Origin: Triglochin maritima
Lineage: Eukaryota; Streptophyta; Magnoliopsida; Alismatales; Juncaginaceae
Length of the DNA: 64,000 bases
Reading direction: 5' to 3'
NCBI GenBank assembly: GCA_963682175.1
Contig: OY821772.1
Coordinates: 51,730,925 to 51,794,924, forward strand
A program made the translations under genes and the position numbers. The notes under the pieces are model-generated. The model saw only the letters and a list, made by a program, of their open reading frames with translations, did not search any database and was not told the DNA's origin. Shown piece after piece: positions 24,677 to 36,300 of the stretch (positions are counted from its first letter, which is position 1; every line of letters begins with the position of its first letter).

Positions 24677-24709
24677 ATCCACCCAACTTAAAAGGATTTC
24701 GTCCCGAAA

Positions 24710-25198
24710 TCAAGGCAAACACTCACCGAAAAGCTCTGGATACTGCTTTCTGACATCCTCCTCGATCTCCCAAGTGGCCTCACGCTCACTGTGATGCTGC
24801 CACCTGACTTTCACCATCGGAATGGTCCTCCTCCTGAGATGATGATCCATCCGGTCCACAATCTCCACTGGCCTCTCCTCGAGCGACAAGTCCTGCTGAA
24901 TCTCGGGCACTGCTATCTCAATGACATGCGACGGATCTGCCACATACTTCCTCAGCATCGATACATGGAAGACATTATGCAGACCCGAAAACTGCGGTCC
25001 TGGCCTCCTACTCGGCTCTCCCCGCCTCTGCGGACAATCTCGAATGAAGTGCCCCATCTGACCGCAACCCAGACATGCTCCAGTACGACGGGGACACTCC
25101 TGTCCCGGATGAGCTCCACCACAAGAACTGCACATCCCGGGCCGACGTGCTCCTCCCCCATCAGACCGAGGCCTCTTGCCGGCCACCACAACAATCAA
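24710..25198 (-). pseudogene. Fused gag zinc-knuckle / chromodomain frame of internal region B
   Basis: A 162-codon frame joins the two gag zinc knuckles ([13 protein letters not shown] and [14 protein letters not shown]) directly to the end of integrase (QFSGLHNVFHVSMLRKYV) and the chromodomain-like tail, which ends ELFGECLP. The join at 24994-24998 is a 5-bp gcggt present at both breakpoints of the full copy (18942-18946 and 22164-22168). About 3.2 kb of pol is deleted. The result happens to be in frame, but this does not show that it is expressed. Confidence 0.85.
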
Positions 25199-25297
25199 CA
25201 GATAAGCAACAATGCATGCATGAGCTACAGAAAGTAATGCATGCCTCTAACACTACTCCTAAGGGTGGTTCTTTAGACGAAGACACAGGAATCGACC

Positions 25298-25309
25298 GCT
25301 CTGATACCA
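25298..25309 (-). other. tRNA-Met primer-binding site, internal region B
   Basis: TGGTATCAGAGC is read on the minus strand next to LTR 3, identical in position to the site beside LTR 2. Confidence 0.85.
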
Positions 25310-25312
25310 AGT

Positions 25313-27440
25313 TGTAACGTCCCGAAACAGCGGAAGATTTAAAATTTCAAAATAACCAACATAACAGACAACTCACGCGGGAACGTCACTAATATATAAA
25401 TATATAAATCCAGGTGCACCCAAAATACAAGGAGTTTTCCAAAAGAAATACGACTACAATACGGATACAATGGAATAGAATACAAGTAGTCGTACGGTCT
25501 AGCAACTGCCGAAGAGGATCCGACTCCAAAGCGCTCCGTCCTCGGTCACCACCCACCCGGACCTACTGCGGTCCTGAAAAAGATGCAACAACAATGCCTG
25601 AGTTTCCAGAAGGAAACCCCGTATGCCAACTCACCTATATGCATGCATCACATAATGAACGTATCATACTAGTAGCATGTCATGGCATCAACAGAAATGG
25701 AAAACAGTTCCCCCGAAGGGTAAAACAGGACATCAGTCCGACAATCAATCATCGGGTCTCCCGAAGAGACCTACTGCAGGCACATGCAGTCTAGTAGCCC
25801 GCGACATCGCACCCCCCACACGCAGCTACACTACTCAAGGGTTCGGCAGGGAGCCTCTGTCACGTATACGCGCCGATAGAAACAGATCTGTAAATCTCAG
25901 TGGTCGGGGCCACAGGGACCAACGGGGCCGTCGCCCGGAAGGTATAACAACATCATCTCGGTAGGTGCCCAGCCGAGGAAAACAACATAGCCGGCACAGC
26001 CTCGGCCCAACAATCATCATCGCCGGCACAACCTCGGCGGCATCACCGGCACAGCATCGGTGGTCCATCACAACAGTCCGGCACAGCATCGGACAGATCC
26101 AGACCGAAGTCTGCCAGGTCATCGGGCTCCTCGAGCCGCGAACACCAACCGCGCCGCTATAAAAGCAGGGCAGCGACCTCCGTAGCCCCAAGGGCCGGTA
26201 GTCACCTCACCCAACGCCAGTTGCGTGCCCGCACAACATCAACACTGGGATCCGCGATCCCTCAGGCCTGCTATACTACAAAGTGCCAACAATCATTTCA
26301 AAAGTCACGGTCCATACATGGAGGTGACGCGTCCCGAACACCCACACTCTTCCCAACGGCAGTCCCTGGGCAGGCACGCATCACGCGCCCACCGTCACCT
26401 CCCGGTTCACGCACAAGGCGAGGACACGGGTTTCCGTGGACAGAGTTGGCATTCACAACGGGACCCAGGAATTCAGTTCTGAGCAGATTCGGTCGACCGA
26501 AATAGTCTAACCGGTCGACCGTTTCCACGAGGAATTCGATCGACCGAAAGTCTGAATCGGTAGAACTCACTGCGCAACACTAATTCCCAAACAGTCGAAC
26601 AAAAGTCTAAAACCGGTCGACCGAACGAGGTCAAAATCCGGAGTCTGGTCAACATTAAATCCAACTCTATCGGTCGACCGACTCAGGGGTCTCGGTCGAC
26701 CGAAAACAGACAGGGTCAACCTATTATTCTAAGTCATATAATCGGTCGAACGCAAAACTCCAACGGTCGAACAACAAACGATCGGTTGAACAAACCAAGA
26801 AATCGGTCGAACAAAACATGCAAAACTAACAGGTACACTTAAGTTCCGGTCGAACACAACAAGGACCGGTCGACCGACAACAGGTAGAAAATCCCAACTC
26901 ACCAGCAATAATGCACTACCGGTCGACCGCCCGAAGGACCCGGTCGACCGTTGGTCGTCTTCAACCTCGCGCCAGCCGAGGATTTACGAAGAAACGCGTC
27001 GCCGGAGAGGTCCTCGACCTCCCCCGACCGACCAACAACACCCTTCCACAAGGGTGAGCAACAAAATCACACTAATGAGCGGCATACCTCAACCAACGAC
27101 GGAGAAACGCCGGAGCAACGCTCGTGCCTCCGCACCTCCGCACGCGCAACCTCCTCCTCGCTGCGACCTCCTCACGCCGGAGCCTCCGCGCCTTCTTCCT
27201 CCGCTGGTCGCCGGACAGAAAAATGGAGAGAGAGTGAGAGAGCAAGTAAGGGAGAGAGAGAGAGAGAGTGAAAAACCAACTTAAATACTCCACCCCCATC
27301 ACCTCACCCTCACCCTACACCATACTCCTACACTCCAACCCATACCTCCACAACAACTCCACCATACCTCCTCTCTCCTCCAAGTCAACCTTCACCTAAT
27401 CACCCCTTAAACCACTCTAATCCGGTTTAGGGACTTAACA
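25313..27440 (-). repeat. Chromovirus LTR 3 (5' LTR of the array, 2128 bp)
   Basis: It has the same termini as the other two LTRs. It is shorter mainly because a 64-bp segment is missing at 26920-26931, where two copies of cggtcgaccgcc (18036-18047 and 18100-18111 in LTR 1) have collapsed into one. Confidence 0.92.
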
Positions 27441-28693
27441 CCTTTTATTCAGCAGGTCCATTAGGCAATTCAGTTTATAGTTTTGGATCCAGAAGGAAAG
27501 GGCAACTTGGAATTCCTTTAGATGGAACGAACAAGTAGGGCATTCAATCTTCCTCAAACCATTGTTGTCTTACAGAATGAACAGATAGGTTGTGTCAATG
27601 CGAATGGAGATCATAGTGCTGCATTGGCGTGTAAATGGTTTCTTGCCTTTTTCAAATTTTTGTAGCTTCCCTAATATTTTCTTTGATGAGTAATTTTTGA
27701 TGAGATGGTGTTTTTTCGGGGGTGGTCAGCTGATGGACAGTTGTATGTATGGGGAAGAGCATTTGATAAGAGACAATGATTATTTGCCACTTAAGTTGGC
27801 AGTAGAGATGAAAAATTCTCAAGTTGCTCTTGGATGGAACCATGCATTACTTCTCACAGGTTTTGCTTCTGAATCTCATGATTATGTTTTCCGTTCTTTA
27901 TATCATTCAGTTTTTCCAATAGTTTTTGTGTATTTCTAGATGAGGGTGAACTATTCATTCTTGGAGGAAAACCCCATGGAAAACTTGGGGCCTTAAAACA
28001 AGTCAAAGCCGAAGAGGCTTCTTCTATTTTAAAGGGTAAATTCTCTCTTGAAAGTAACTTGATGTTTGCATCCAAAGGATGTATCTTGCTAGTGTAAGGT
28101 TATATTTGATTGGTTGAACACCATGCTCAGACATCTTGAATCATTTAAGACTAGCAACCTCTTGTATAAAAACTATTTTTAAAGTTTCCAGTGTGCTATG
28201 CCTATGATTCTTGACGAAATCTGAAAGAATATTCTTCATTAGTTACTTTTTATCTTCTGTGTTCATCGTTAATCCTATGTTTGTATTAAGACTAAAAATA
28301 CAAACAAATTATTTGCTCACTGAAGAAACAAGTACAACATATTCAGTAGAATTGGTACCTGGCATTAACGGGAAGAGGGTTACGTGGATTGCTGCTGGAG
28401 CTGAACACTGCTTTAGTTACAGGTGAGATTTGCACATAATTAAATTTTCATATTCCCCCCAGTAGTTAATTATGCCGAGTAGCTGATTTTCTCGTGGCTT
28501 AAACACATGATTAGAGGATGGAGCGGTGATGGCATGGGGTTGGGGGGAGCATGGTCAACTTGAATTGGGCAACGTACTCGATCACACTGTACCTCAAATG
28601 GTGAATCTCTGCGATCAGGGACCAAATGATACTACAAAACTCAAGGTCTACTGTGGCAGTGGTTTTACATTTGTCGTAAAAGATATCATTTAG

Positions 28694-29552
28694 TTTTCAC
28701 CTCTAGTCAAATTCGGAGCTCTAGTTGACGCCAAGAGATGCTGATGAATGAACAAGCTGTATCCTTTTGGATTCCTCCAAAATTCATGTATGAGAATTAT
28801 GAACTGAGCACAAAGCCGAGGCATCCATTTGCAGAATTTTGAATGTGCCTGAGGACAAACTGTCATTAATGTTTATTAGTTACACGTATTATGTGACATT
28901 ACAAGGTAACCACTTATCAAAAAAAAAACATTAAAAGGTAACCATGAATATTTGTACAACAGATTGTTAATAATTGGTTTGGTTCTTTAAGGCTAATTCA
29001 CACCTATGACTTATCTTACACCAAAGAGGCGATGCATGCGTTCGGCTACTTGAACTTCATAGATTTATCGTTTGCTTGGACTTCAGTTAAAATCTTGAGT
29101 AGGAAAGTCCTAAACCCAAGAGCAAAGACAAACACAACTTTCCTACAATCCAACTGCGGATTACAGGGCATCTGCATTGTGCGGGTGGGCAAATAAATAA
29201 TTTAGGAATTGTGAGTCGAGTGAGATCCATACCCGTCCTTGTAAGTGATTCTATGAGAAGATAACAAAATTAAGAACAGCCATACATTATTTTTTATACA
29301 TAAAATGACATAAAAGTGCAATAGCACTTTTCAGATATAAAGGCAACCTGTTGCACAATAAAGTAATTATGTTTTTTTATACATTAAATAAATATGAGCT
29401 TGGGCTTGATTACAGAAACTCCATTTCCTGCCTGCAAAGGAAACCAATGACAAGGTTATCATTTATCAAGTGGATTTTGCCATTAGATGAACTCCTTACT
29501 TCAGTTGCAACTGGAAAAAAGAAGTATGCAACGATATATATAACTAGGCTAC
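28694..29552. other. Convergent spacer between the RCC1 remnant and the CREG-like gene
   Basis: This is AT-rich DNA with no recognised gene. The two ends presumably hold the 3' UTRs of the flanking convergent loci. Confidence 0.5.
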
Positions 29553-30529
29553 TTACATTTCAGTTTTCAGGTACTCAGCTAAAGTTATAGGTTTAGGCCC
29601 ACCAAACCAGTCAATCAAAAATATGTTGGAGATGTCGAGCTTAAACATCTGGAAGTTATGATCTTTAGGCCAACCTGTTGATATAAAAACAACAAATCAA
29701 ATTTGAATCGTCCCTACATCTTTTGCAGATTTACTAACAATAATTGTATTGCAGGCCTTTACCCTTCATCTCGGGATGCTTCATGAAAAGTGCTTCTTTA
29801 GCGAATTGTGCTTCTGATGAATCAATGTCAACCAACTTCAGCTGCATGAACCAGGGTAAAATAATATCAAATAAAGCACTCACAAAGACATGAGAACATA
29901 GGTTTTATAGAGAACTAAGTACCCATAAACATAACAAATGTATAACGACACATATTTAATTGCAGTCTAGTGTATTGTAGTGCATCCAATTATCATTAAA
30001 CATTGTCCAAACTGTTAGTTGACTACTTGCCTAAACAAAGGCCACATTCATCCATGAATTACATGAACACCGTAACTAAAGCTACCATTCGCCATTGTTA
30101 AAATGACACACCAAATACATATGTTCAGGTGTAAACCCATAACAAAGAAAAACCACATGTTAAGGCAAAAGGGTTTTTTGTCCCAAAAATAGGGTATTAA
30201 ATTGTGCCTTGCATTTATTTTACATCAGTTACTACCTTGCCACTGAGAGTGAGTTTCGCACATGTCGGATTCTCAGGATCTATTTTGCCACAAGATCCAA
30301 TAGGAAACTCACTGATTGCAAAAGAAGCCCTCTCATCCTTCAGTGCGTCTCTTGCTGTGGGATCAAGAGTTGTCAAGTAGAAGTAAGGAATTCCACGGCC
30401 AGCATGAGGTGGACCGTCGCTAAAAGACACCACATTCCTACAAATGAAGTCATCATTATGTGATTGTGAGCAGGCAGACAGAACCAAACTTTTTTTAAAA
30501 CATTGCATGAACAAGTGCTAAATGTTTGT

Positions 30530-30578
<49 letters not shown>

Positions 30579-32037
30579 CTTTTAAGGGAGATCACAATAT
30601 TTTTCTCCTTTTGACGGTTTACTAAGAAGATTGGTGGCCAATGATATCAAAATTCAATTTTCAAGTTGTACAAGGAGAGGAGGTATTACCCGAATGGAGC
30701 TCCTCCCATTTCACTTGAGATTGTACTGCAGCAAATTCATGAAACATCAATAAAGATACTATGATATCCTAAGGGGCAAATGAACCAAGCAATTAAGGAA
30801 TTAAAACTAGAAACTACTGTGGAAAAAAACAGCTAAATACAACTGGGACAAGCTATTAAGGTGTTTCAAAATACAAGGCATTCTAATTAAAAAAGCAGAG
30901 TGTAGACACCTTAGCACACACAAAAAAGGATCATATAATTAATACCTCACATTTTTTAACATCTAGAGTTGAACCATCCGATCTTGATTTGAAATCATAC
31001 TAGGTTAAAAAGATTATATATTTAGTCTTGAAATCTTGATCTTGCTTAACCCAAGTTCCACATAGCGTAGGTCGTAGGGTTTTCTCACTACCGTATAACT
31101 TCTTAATCGTTTCCGTACTCGATGTCAACAAAGATCAACATAGATACTTCATTTGTGTTTCACCATCACTATAACTATAATATGCATCATTTTCCTAAAC
31201 ATCGCCATAATACCCTCCTGGGAAGTTTACCATACATGATGCACCTTTCAAATTAAAAAATAAATCGAAGAAGCCCAGGTAAGAAAATAATATATGAGTC
31301 ACGACCTAGCAAGAGGTATTGCGTTCAATTATTTCTTCTTCTAACTTGTCTTACTCCAGAACTTGATTCTTTTTCCCTGGATCAGTTCCAGAAGTTAATG
31401 CATTGTTTTATGTTTATTGCATCCAACAAATTGTCTGCCTAAGCAAGTAACTAATTCCCACAGGTATTTTATAACGCATATTTGCATGTTATTTCAATTG
31501 GTCTTCGTCGGATATATTCAAATATCATTCCAGAAGCATTTTGACAACGCCAACACGTTTATGTTCGATACTAATACTCCCAAACATCGACATATGGAAA
31601 CTAGAACGGGTTGATATACCCTAAGCTCTCTCTCTCTCTCCCCTCAACAGCTAATTTTGGGGATGAATTCTACTAAATTTGAATCGGATGGTATAAATTC
31701 AATTTTCACATCTACTTAATTTAGCTGAATACACTGAACCGTAAGCATGGTAGATCATTTAGATTGAAATTTTTACCCTAACTTCTCGTTCTCGGGATGG
31801 ATCGAATTTTACAAGAATCGATCCTCACAACTCCGGTCCCAAAATTTTGTTGGGAGAGAAGGAAAGGGAACCTGACCTAAGGACGCCCCAGCTGTTCTGG
31901 GCGGCCAACCAGCGAGCAGTGGCGGCGGCGGAGTCGGGAGACGGTTTCGGAGGGAAGACGAAGGAGGAGATCGTCCTTCCCGAGGCCAGAAGCGACGACA
32001 AGTAGAGGAAGGCGGCGATCAAGGCGAGGGATCTCAT
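29553..32037 (-). CDS. CREG1-like secreted protein (FMN-binding split-barrel fold)
   Basis: This resembles plant CREG1-like proteins, annotated in Arabidopsis as pyridoxamine 5'-phosphate oxidase-family proteins. These are usually secretory or endolysosomal glycoproteins, and their plant biochemical role is unclear. The minus-strand exons are 32037-31877, 30725-30690 (36 bp), 30437-30236, 29841-29763 and 29674-29553. All are GT-AG with matching phases, giving 199 aa. The N-terminus is a signal peptide (SLALIAAFLYLSSLLASG). Conserved blocks are ATARWLAAQNSWGVLS, EMGGAPFGNVVSFSDG, GIPYFYLTTLDPTARDALKD and IFLIDWFGGPKPIT. An upstream in-frame ATG at 32154 would add 39 residues, but the signal peptide favours the start at 32037. 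Intron 2 contains a (TG)n-(G)33 tract. Confidence 0.9.
30527..30576 (+). repeat. (TG)n followed by a 33-bp poly-G run
   Basis: A short TG microsatellite (from about 30527) passes directly into 33 consecutive G residues (30544-30576). It lies in intron 2 of the CREG-like gene, which is transcribed from the other strand, so the transcript would contain poly-C. The exact length may be inaccurate, because such runs are hard to sequence. Confidence 0.95.
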
Positions 32038-33331
32038 TGCTTGCTTGGGTTTGTTTGGTGATGGGCAGTAGTTAGTTGTGTTGTGGATGATGAATTGATT
32101 AAGCGTTTTGGCCATTGGAGTGGAGAAGCTGACAAGGGATGTCGTCGCTTTCAACTAACCTTCTTTTTTAGCTCATTCATCAAACTATCCAATGCTATTA
32201 TTATGTGTGCTGTCGTTTTGAAGGTAAATTGAAGTTTAACACCTTGAGTTATGTTAAGTCCATTTAATCCTCGGCTTATGTAAATTCATGTAGTATTAGT
32301 CAGTTGAAATACAGGTTCTCTACTTGTACTTTGCGTGGGTACTTCTTTATAGCTAAATTTATGGCTTCGGACTTTGCATGGGTACATCGTTATGGCTAAA
32401 TTTATGGCTTTGCACTTTAAGTAAAGTCTTCTTAACGACACACCTCACAGAATAACATGTCTCTCCGGAGACACTTGATAAAATTGAAACGATATAGAGC
32501 AAGATTAGCATGATCCATGCACAATATGATGACTCGAACACAGACTTACACACTACAAAATTGTCTGCTACTCTGTCAACGGATATTTGCTACAATAATA
32601 CGCATTGATACACTCATACAGAGATGTCCTGATCTGCTCGATGAAAGTCATGAAGCACATCAACATCTAAAAATGCAGTGGAAGACGTAACTTATCGGTG
32701 GAACGAGAACACAGTGAAATTCCTCTTGGATAAAAATACGCTCACATATTCCTATCAATGGGGGAAAACCCTAGGTACATGAAAAAAACAGTATTATTAA
32801 CATGAATTGCAATCTTTACATAATTGGGATTCAGGAGAATTTGTATTCTTCCTCAATGTTTCCCAACGGCTAATCGGAAAAAAAGGTAGTTAAAGAAAAT
32901 CATGTCAAAAGATTTACACAAATATAGCTGAGCTTGAGCTATAGGAAGCTCACTATGGTGAACTATAAACTGGAGAACAAACAGAGCATGTGGCCGAAAG
33001 CAAGGGCTTATAGCATGAAGCTCACATCCACCTACATGCTGCTGCTTTGGAGTTGCACGAAGATCCATCTCACTTCGCTGCAAATGATAAACTAGAAACT
33101 GGAAGATGTTAGTACAGGGAAAAGGTCATTCATTATAACAATTATCTGTAAATAGTGAGCCATTTTAAGATTAATGGAAACACCAATCTCAGGTCCCAAG
33201 AATTTTGGTCGAAACAACACATGCAAACAAGTTTGGAAATAGATGCTTTCATAACCATGAAGACCTATTTTAACAATCACTACATAAAAATTATTACTAG
33301 GTTCAAACAAAAGTCAATTCATGCACCTGTT
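32038..33331. other. Spacer between the CREG-like gene and the DnaJ gene
   Basis: The left part must carry the CREG-like promoter and the right part the 3' UTR of the DnaJ gene. An AG-rich stretch lies near 31630. I recognise no protein family or repeat here. Confidence 0.45.
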
Positions 33332-36300
33332 TCAACATGGTTTCTTCTTTTCCATCTTCAAACGAATATTGTACCATTTACTTTTTCTCAACCGTTCTCC
33401 CGAACTAGACCTTTTCCCTTTGGTGTCCCGCTCTTCTTCATTTTTAGGTTCTTGGATTAAAGTTTTGATCTTTTTGCTCCTTGAATTTCGTTTTGGGTGG
33501 GGATCATTGGAATAAGCAGCATGAATGGTTTCTCTCTCCTTTAGAAGGTTGCCTATCTAAACACAAACATGTAAAAAGGTTTAGAAGTCAAAAGGTAGTA
33601 GAAACTTATTTACTCGTAAATAAAAAATAACGCAAGTTGGGCTCACGGATTGCATTTCATTAGCATATCTACTGGTCATCTCAGTGAACTGTGCCAACAC
33701 CTAGTGAACCAAAAATTTCACATTAAACTCAACTTACATCAAACGGAGAAAGTTATATCACGAGTATGGCACAAAATCAAACCTCTCTGTATTCCAATTC
33801 AAACTTAGAAAGATCTGCTCTTTTTGCCAATATTTTTTCCTCTACAGCTCGGAGATTCTGCTTTTCTTCATAAAACGAAGCAGCACATGTAACCTCAATG
33901 GTATAGTTAGCGCTTTTGAAAAAGTTGTCACCTACAAAGAAGTAGCAAAAATGGATGCATTAATGCAATACTACAAATCATGTACAGAGCAATGCTTAAA
34001 GCCGTCAGATTTCTTTTGAGCACCAAGAACTACCATAGATAGAGAAAACATGTATTCCTGCTTTTAGCTCAGTTATTTCACATGGCTGGAATCCATCCAA
34101 CATCTTAAAAAAGGCAGAATCAGGGTCTTTAGAAGCTGTACCCTAGACTTAAGGAAAATTAAACCTTTAGGGTCATGTAGTCTAAAAGCAAAAAGAACCA
34201 TAGAAAATATATATTTAATCTTACCGAAGTAGTTTGGTCAAAATGATAAACAGGAAATCGAAGGAAAAACATCCCAGCAGAGGTGACCTTTCCTGATTTC
34301 ACACTATCCTCCTGCATTAAGATATGTGAGCAAACTAAGAGAAAAAAGTATTTGCATAATCATTTTCATTTTGAAGTAAGAAACAGGATCTAAATAAGCC
34401 ACTGGACATGCATATAGCAAAATTCTCATAAGCATGTCGCATACAAAATTAGAAATTCAGAGGTTCTATATATCCTGACGAGCGCTGGACACAGAGAGAG
34501 CAATGGTCTAAATGTGAAGTTTCTTGAACTCTAGTTTCTCATTGAGAGCATCATATGTAGTGCTAATGACAAACAGCACATAACATGAAGATGTCATTAC
34601 ACGACAGGGATGGTAGAGGATCAAACATTAAGCTCAGCAATATGCAATGGAAGATCAATGGGAAAGATGTCAGATGTGCGAACACATAAGCTCTTGGCAT
34701 CCAACAGCCAAACTTTTTAATTTCAAAAATGCACAGGTGACCACGCTAAGCTGATATTTAAATGCACCATACATCCGTTTGTGCACAATATAATGTGTTA
34801 CCCTTAGCAATACGGAATGGAAGATCAATGGGAAAGATGTGAAAAGGCATAAGCATCCTGTCATCCAAATATCCAATAGCTATATTTTTTTATCATGGTC
34901 TGTTCCTATTGTGATAGGTGCACCTGACATGGCATATTCACAAAATGGCACAGGTCAGCATGGTAAACTTAGATTTCCATGAACTATACATCAGTACACA
35001 ATATAATGTGCTTCCCTGTGATATATAAACTGGATGTATACTTCTTTCGGAACTGAAGAAGAAATTATTGCAACTATTGAACCAGATCATCAAGATCTTA
35101 AAAATAGCATCATGACCAAGCTTAGACCAAAATTTTCAAGTACTATGTCTAAGGTATCTTGCCTCAACTGTTTGCTTTAATTCACGAAGAAGTGAAAGAA
35201 CTGATCCAACACACACATGATAGACATCTTTCCTTTTTATAATGCAGAATTCACAGCCTCACTCAATTTTGTACATGGCAAGACTGAAAGTGACAGAATT
35301 TACAGCAAATAGTGACAAAGATATTGATGCTTATTTAATTCTGACAAAAGAATTCAGGGATTAGTTATCCAATCAAAACTTACAAACAAACATGCACCAG
35401 AAAGCTACTTGAATTTAAACCTTGCTTCTTAAAATATCTGATTATGCTAAAATTCAACTTCGAAGCAAGGTTACTACTACAACATCAACATAACCCCAAT
35501 GCCTCAGAAGAGGCTCCCGCCTAAGCATGGTAAGGGGTGTCGGATGTACGCAACCCTACCACTGTAAAACAGTGAGGTTGTTTCCAATTGACCCAAATGA
35601 TGCAAATGCAACTGACCATTTGCGATTCCACAATAAAAGAAATGCAGATCGTTTGAATAGCCCTTTGATATAGTCCTTGATGCTCCAAATGTCAAAAAAC
35701 AACTTAATCTTTGACACAGAGGAAATGGACATAAAGATTACTACTACAAATACTACTCAAAAGTTGGACTACCACTCTTAACTTCTCAACCTTCACTCCA
35801 GTTTATAAGCCTCGTAAAATTCTCACATGCAGAAAATTTATTTATGTTGCTCTTGTATGAAAGTAAGTGTAACATAAAAACCCGCTAAAAAAGTGTAACA
35901 TAAAAACATATTATAACAGAATCTCGGATTTCATGTTATTAAATCAAAACAAGCAACCCATTGTTAATTAGCAAGGTAAAATAAATGGTAGAACACAAAT
36001 TTATGTTGGCATCTAGGAGAAAAACACCTTCTTAACATGAATCTCACAAACACTCGCACTTCATTTGTGACTGTGGTTTGAATATGTTACCTGCAATGCA
36101 AGACTCAGTCCTCCATGCTCCTCCGGTTCAAAGTACAAGAGCTACAGAAGGAAATAAAAAACTGATGGTTCAGCAACACGCATAAATAATCTCAAAGGTG
36201 TCATTTTAAACTTAAACTTCCATGAGAAGAAATAGTAAAAGTTAACCAATGATTGTCGGTATCCAATTGATTCTCTTAAGATGTCAAAGAAAAGTTAAAT

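Larger units (their letters stand above)
16429..27440 (-). mobile_element. Ty3/gypsy chromovirus array: LTR-internal-LTR-internal-LTR
   Basis: Three nearly identical LTRs enclose two internal regions, all in minus-strand orientation. The whole unit is flanked by one 5-bp duplication, ccttt (16424-16428 and 27441-27445). Internal region A (18625-22482) has zinc knuckles, protease, RT, RNase H, integrase and a chromodomain-like C-terminus. Internal region B (24677-25312) is a deletion derivative. The C-terminal motif (RRTIPMVKV and ATWEIEEDVRKQYPELF) resembles the Tekay/Del chromovirus clade. The main gag body is missing from both internal regions, so the element is non-autonomous. It lies in an intron of the RCC1 remnant. 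Confidence 0.92.
13505..28693 (+). pseudogene. RCC1-repeat protein gene, 5'-truncated and frameshifted, split by large transposons
   Basis: Seven exon-like blocks encode successive RCC1 beta-propeller repeats: 13505-13651, 16077-16238, 27456-27630, 27730-27859, 27940-28035, 28326-28422 and 28515-28693. They contain LTWGRGTHG, AAGWNHSAF, LTCGDGSLGQLGHGD, YSFGSRRKGQLG, LYVWGRAF, ALGWNHALLLTG, IAAGAEHC and AWGWGEHGQLELG. Most junctions have good GT-AG signals and matching phase. The first blade or blades expected before LTWGRG are missing. Frame breaks occur near 13545 (tandem ggtc), 13645 (tandem ttaca), 27534, 27776 and at the last acceptor. The family resembles TCF1 and related RCC1 proteins of plants. 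It is most likely a pseudogene, but sequencing errors or transcription of part of it are not excluded. Confidence 0.75.
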
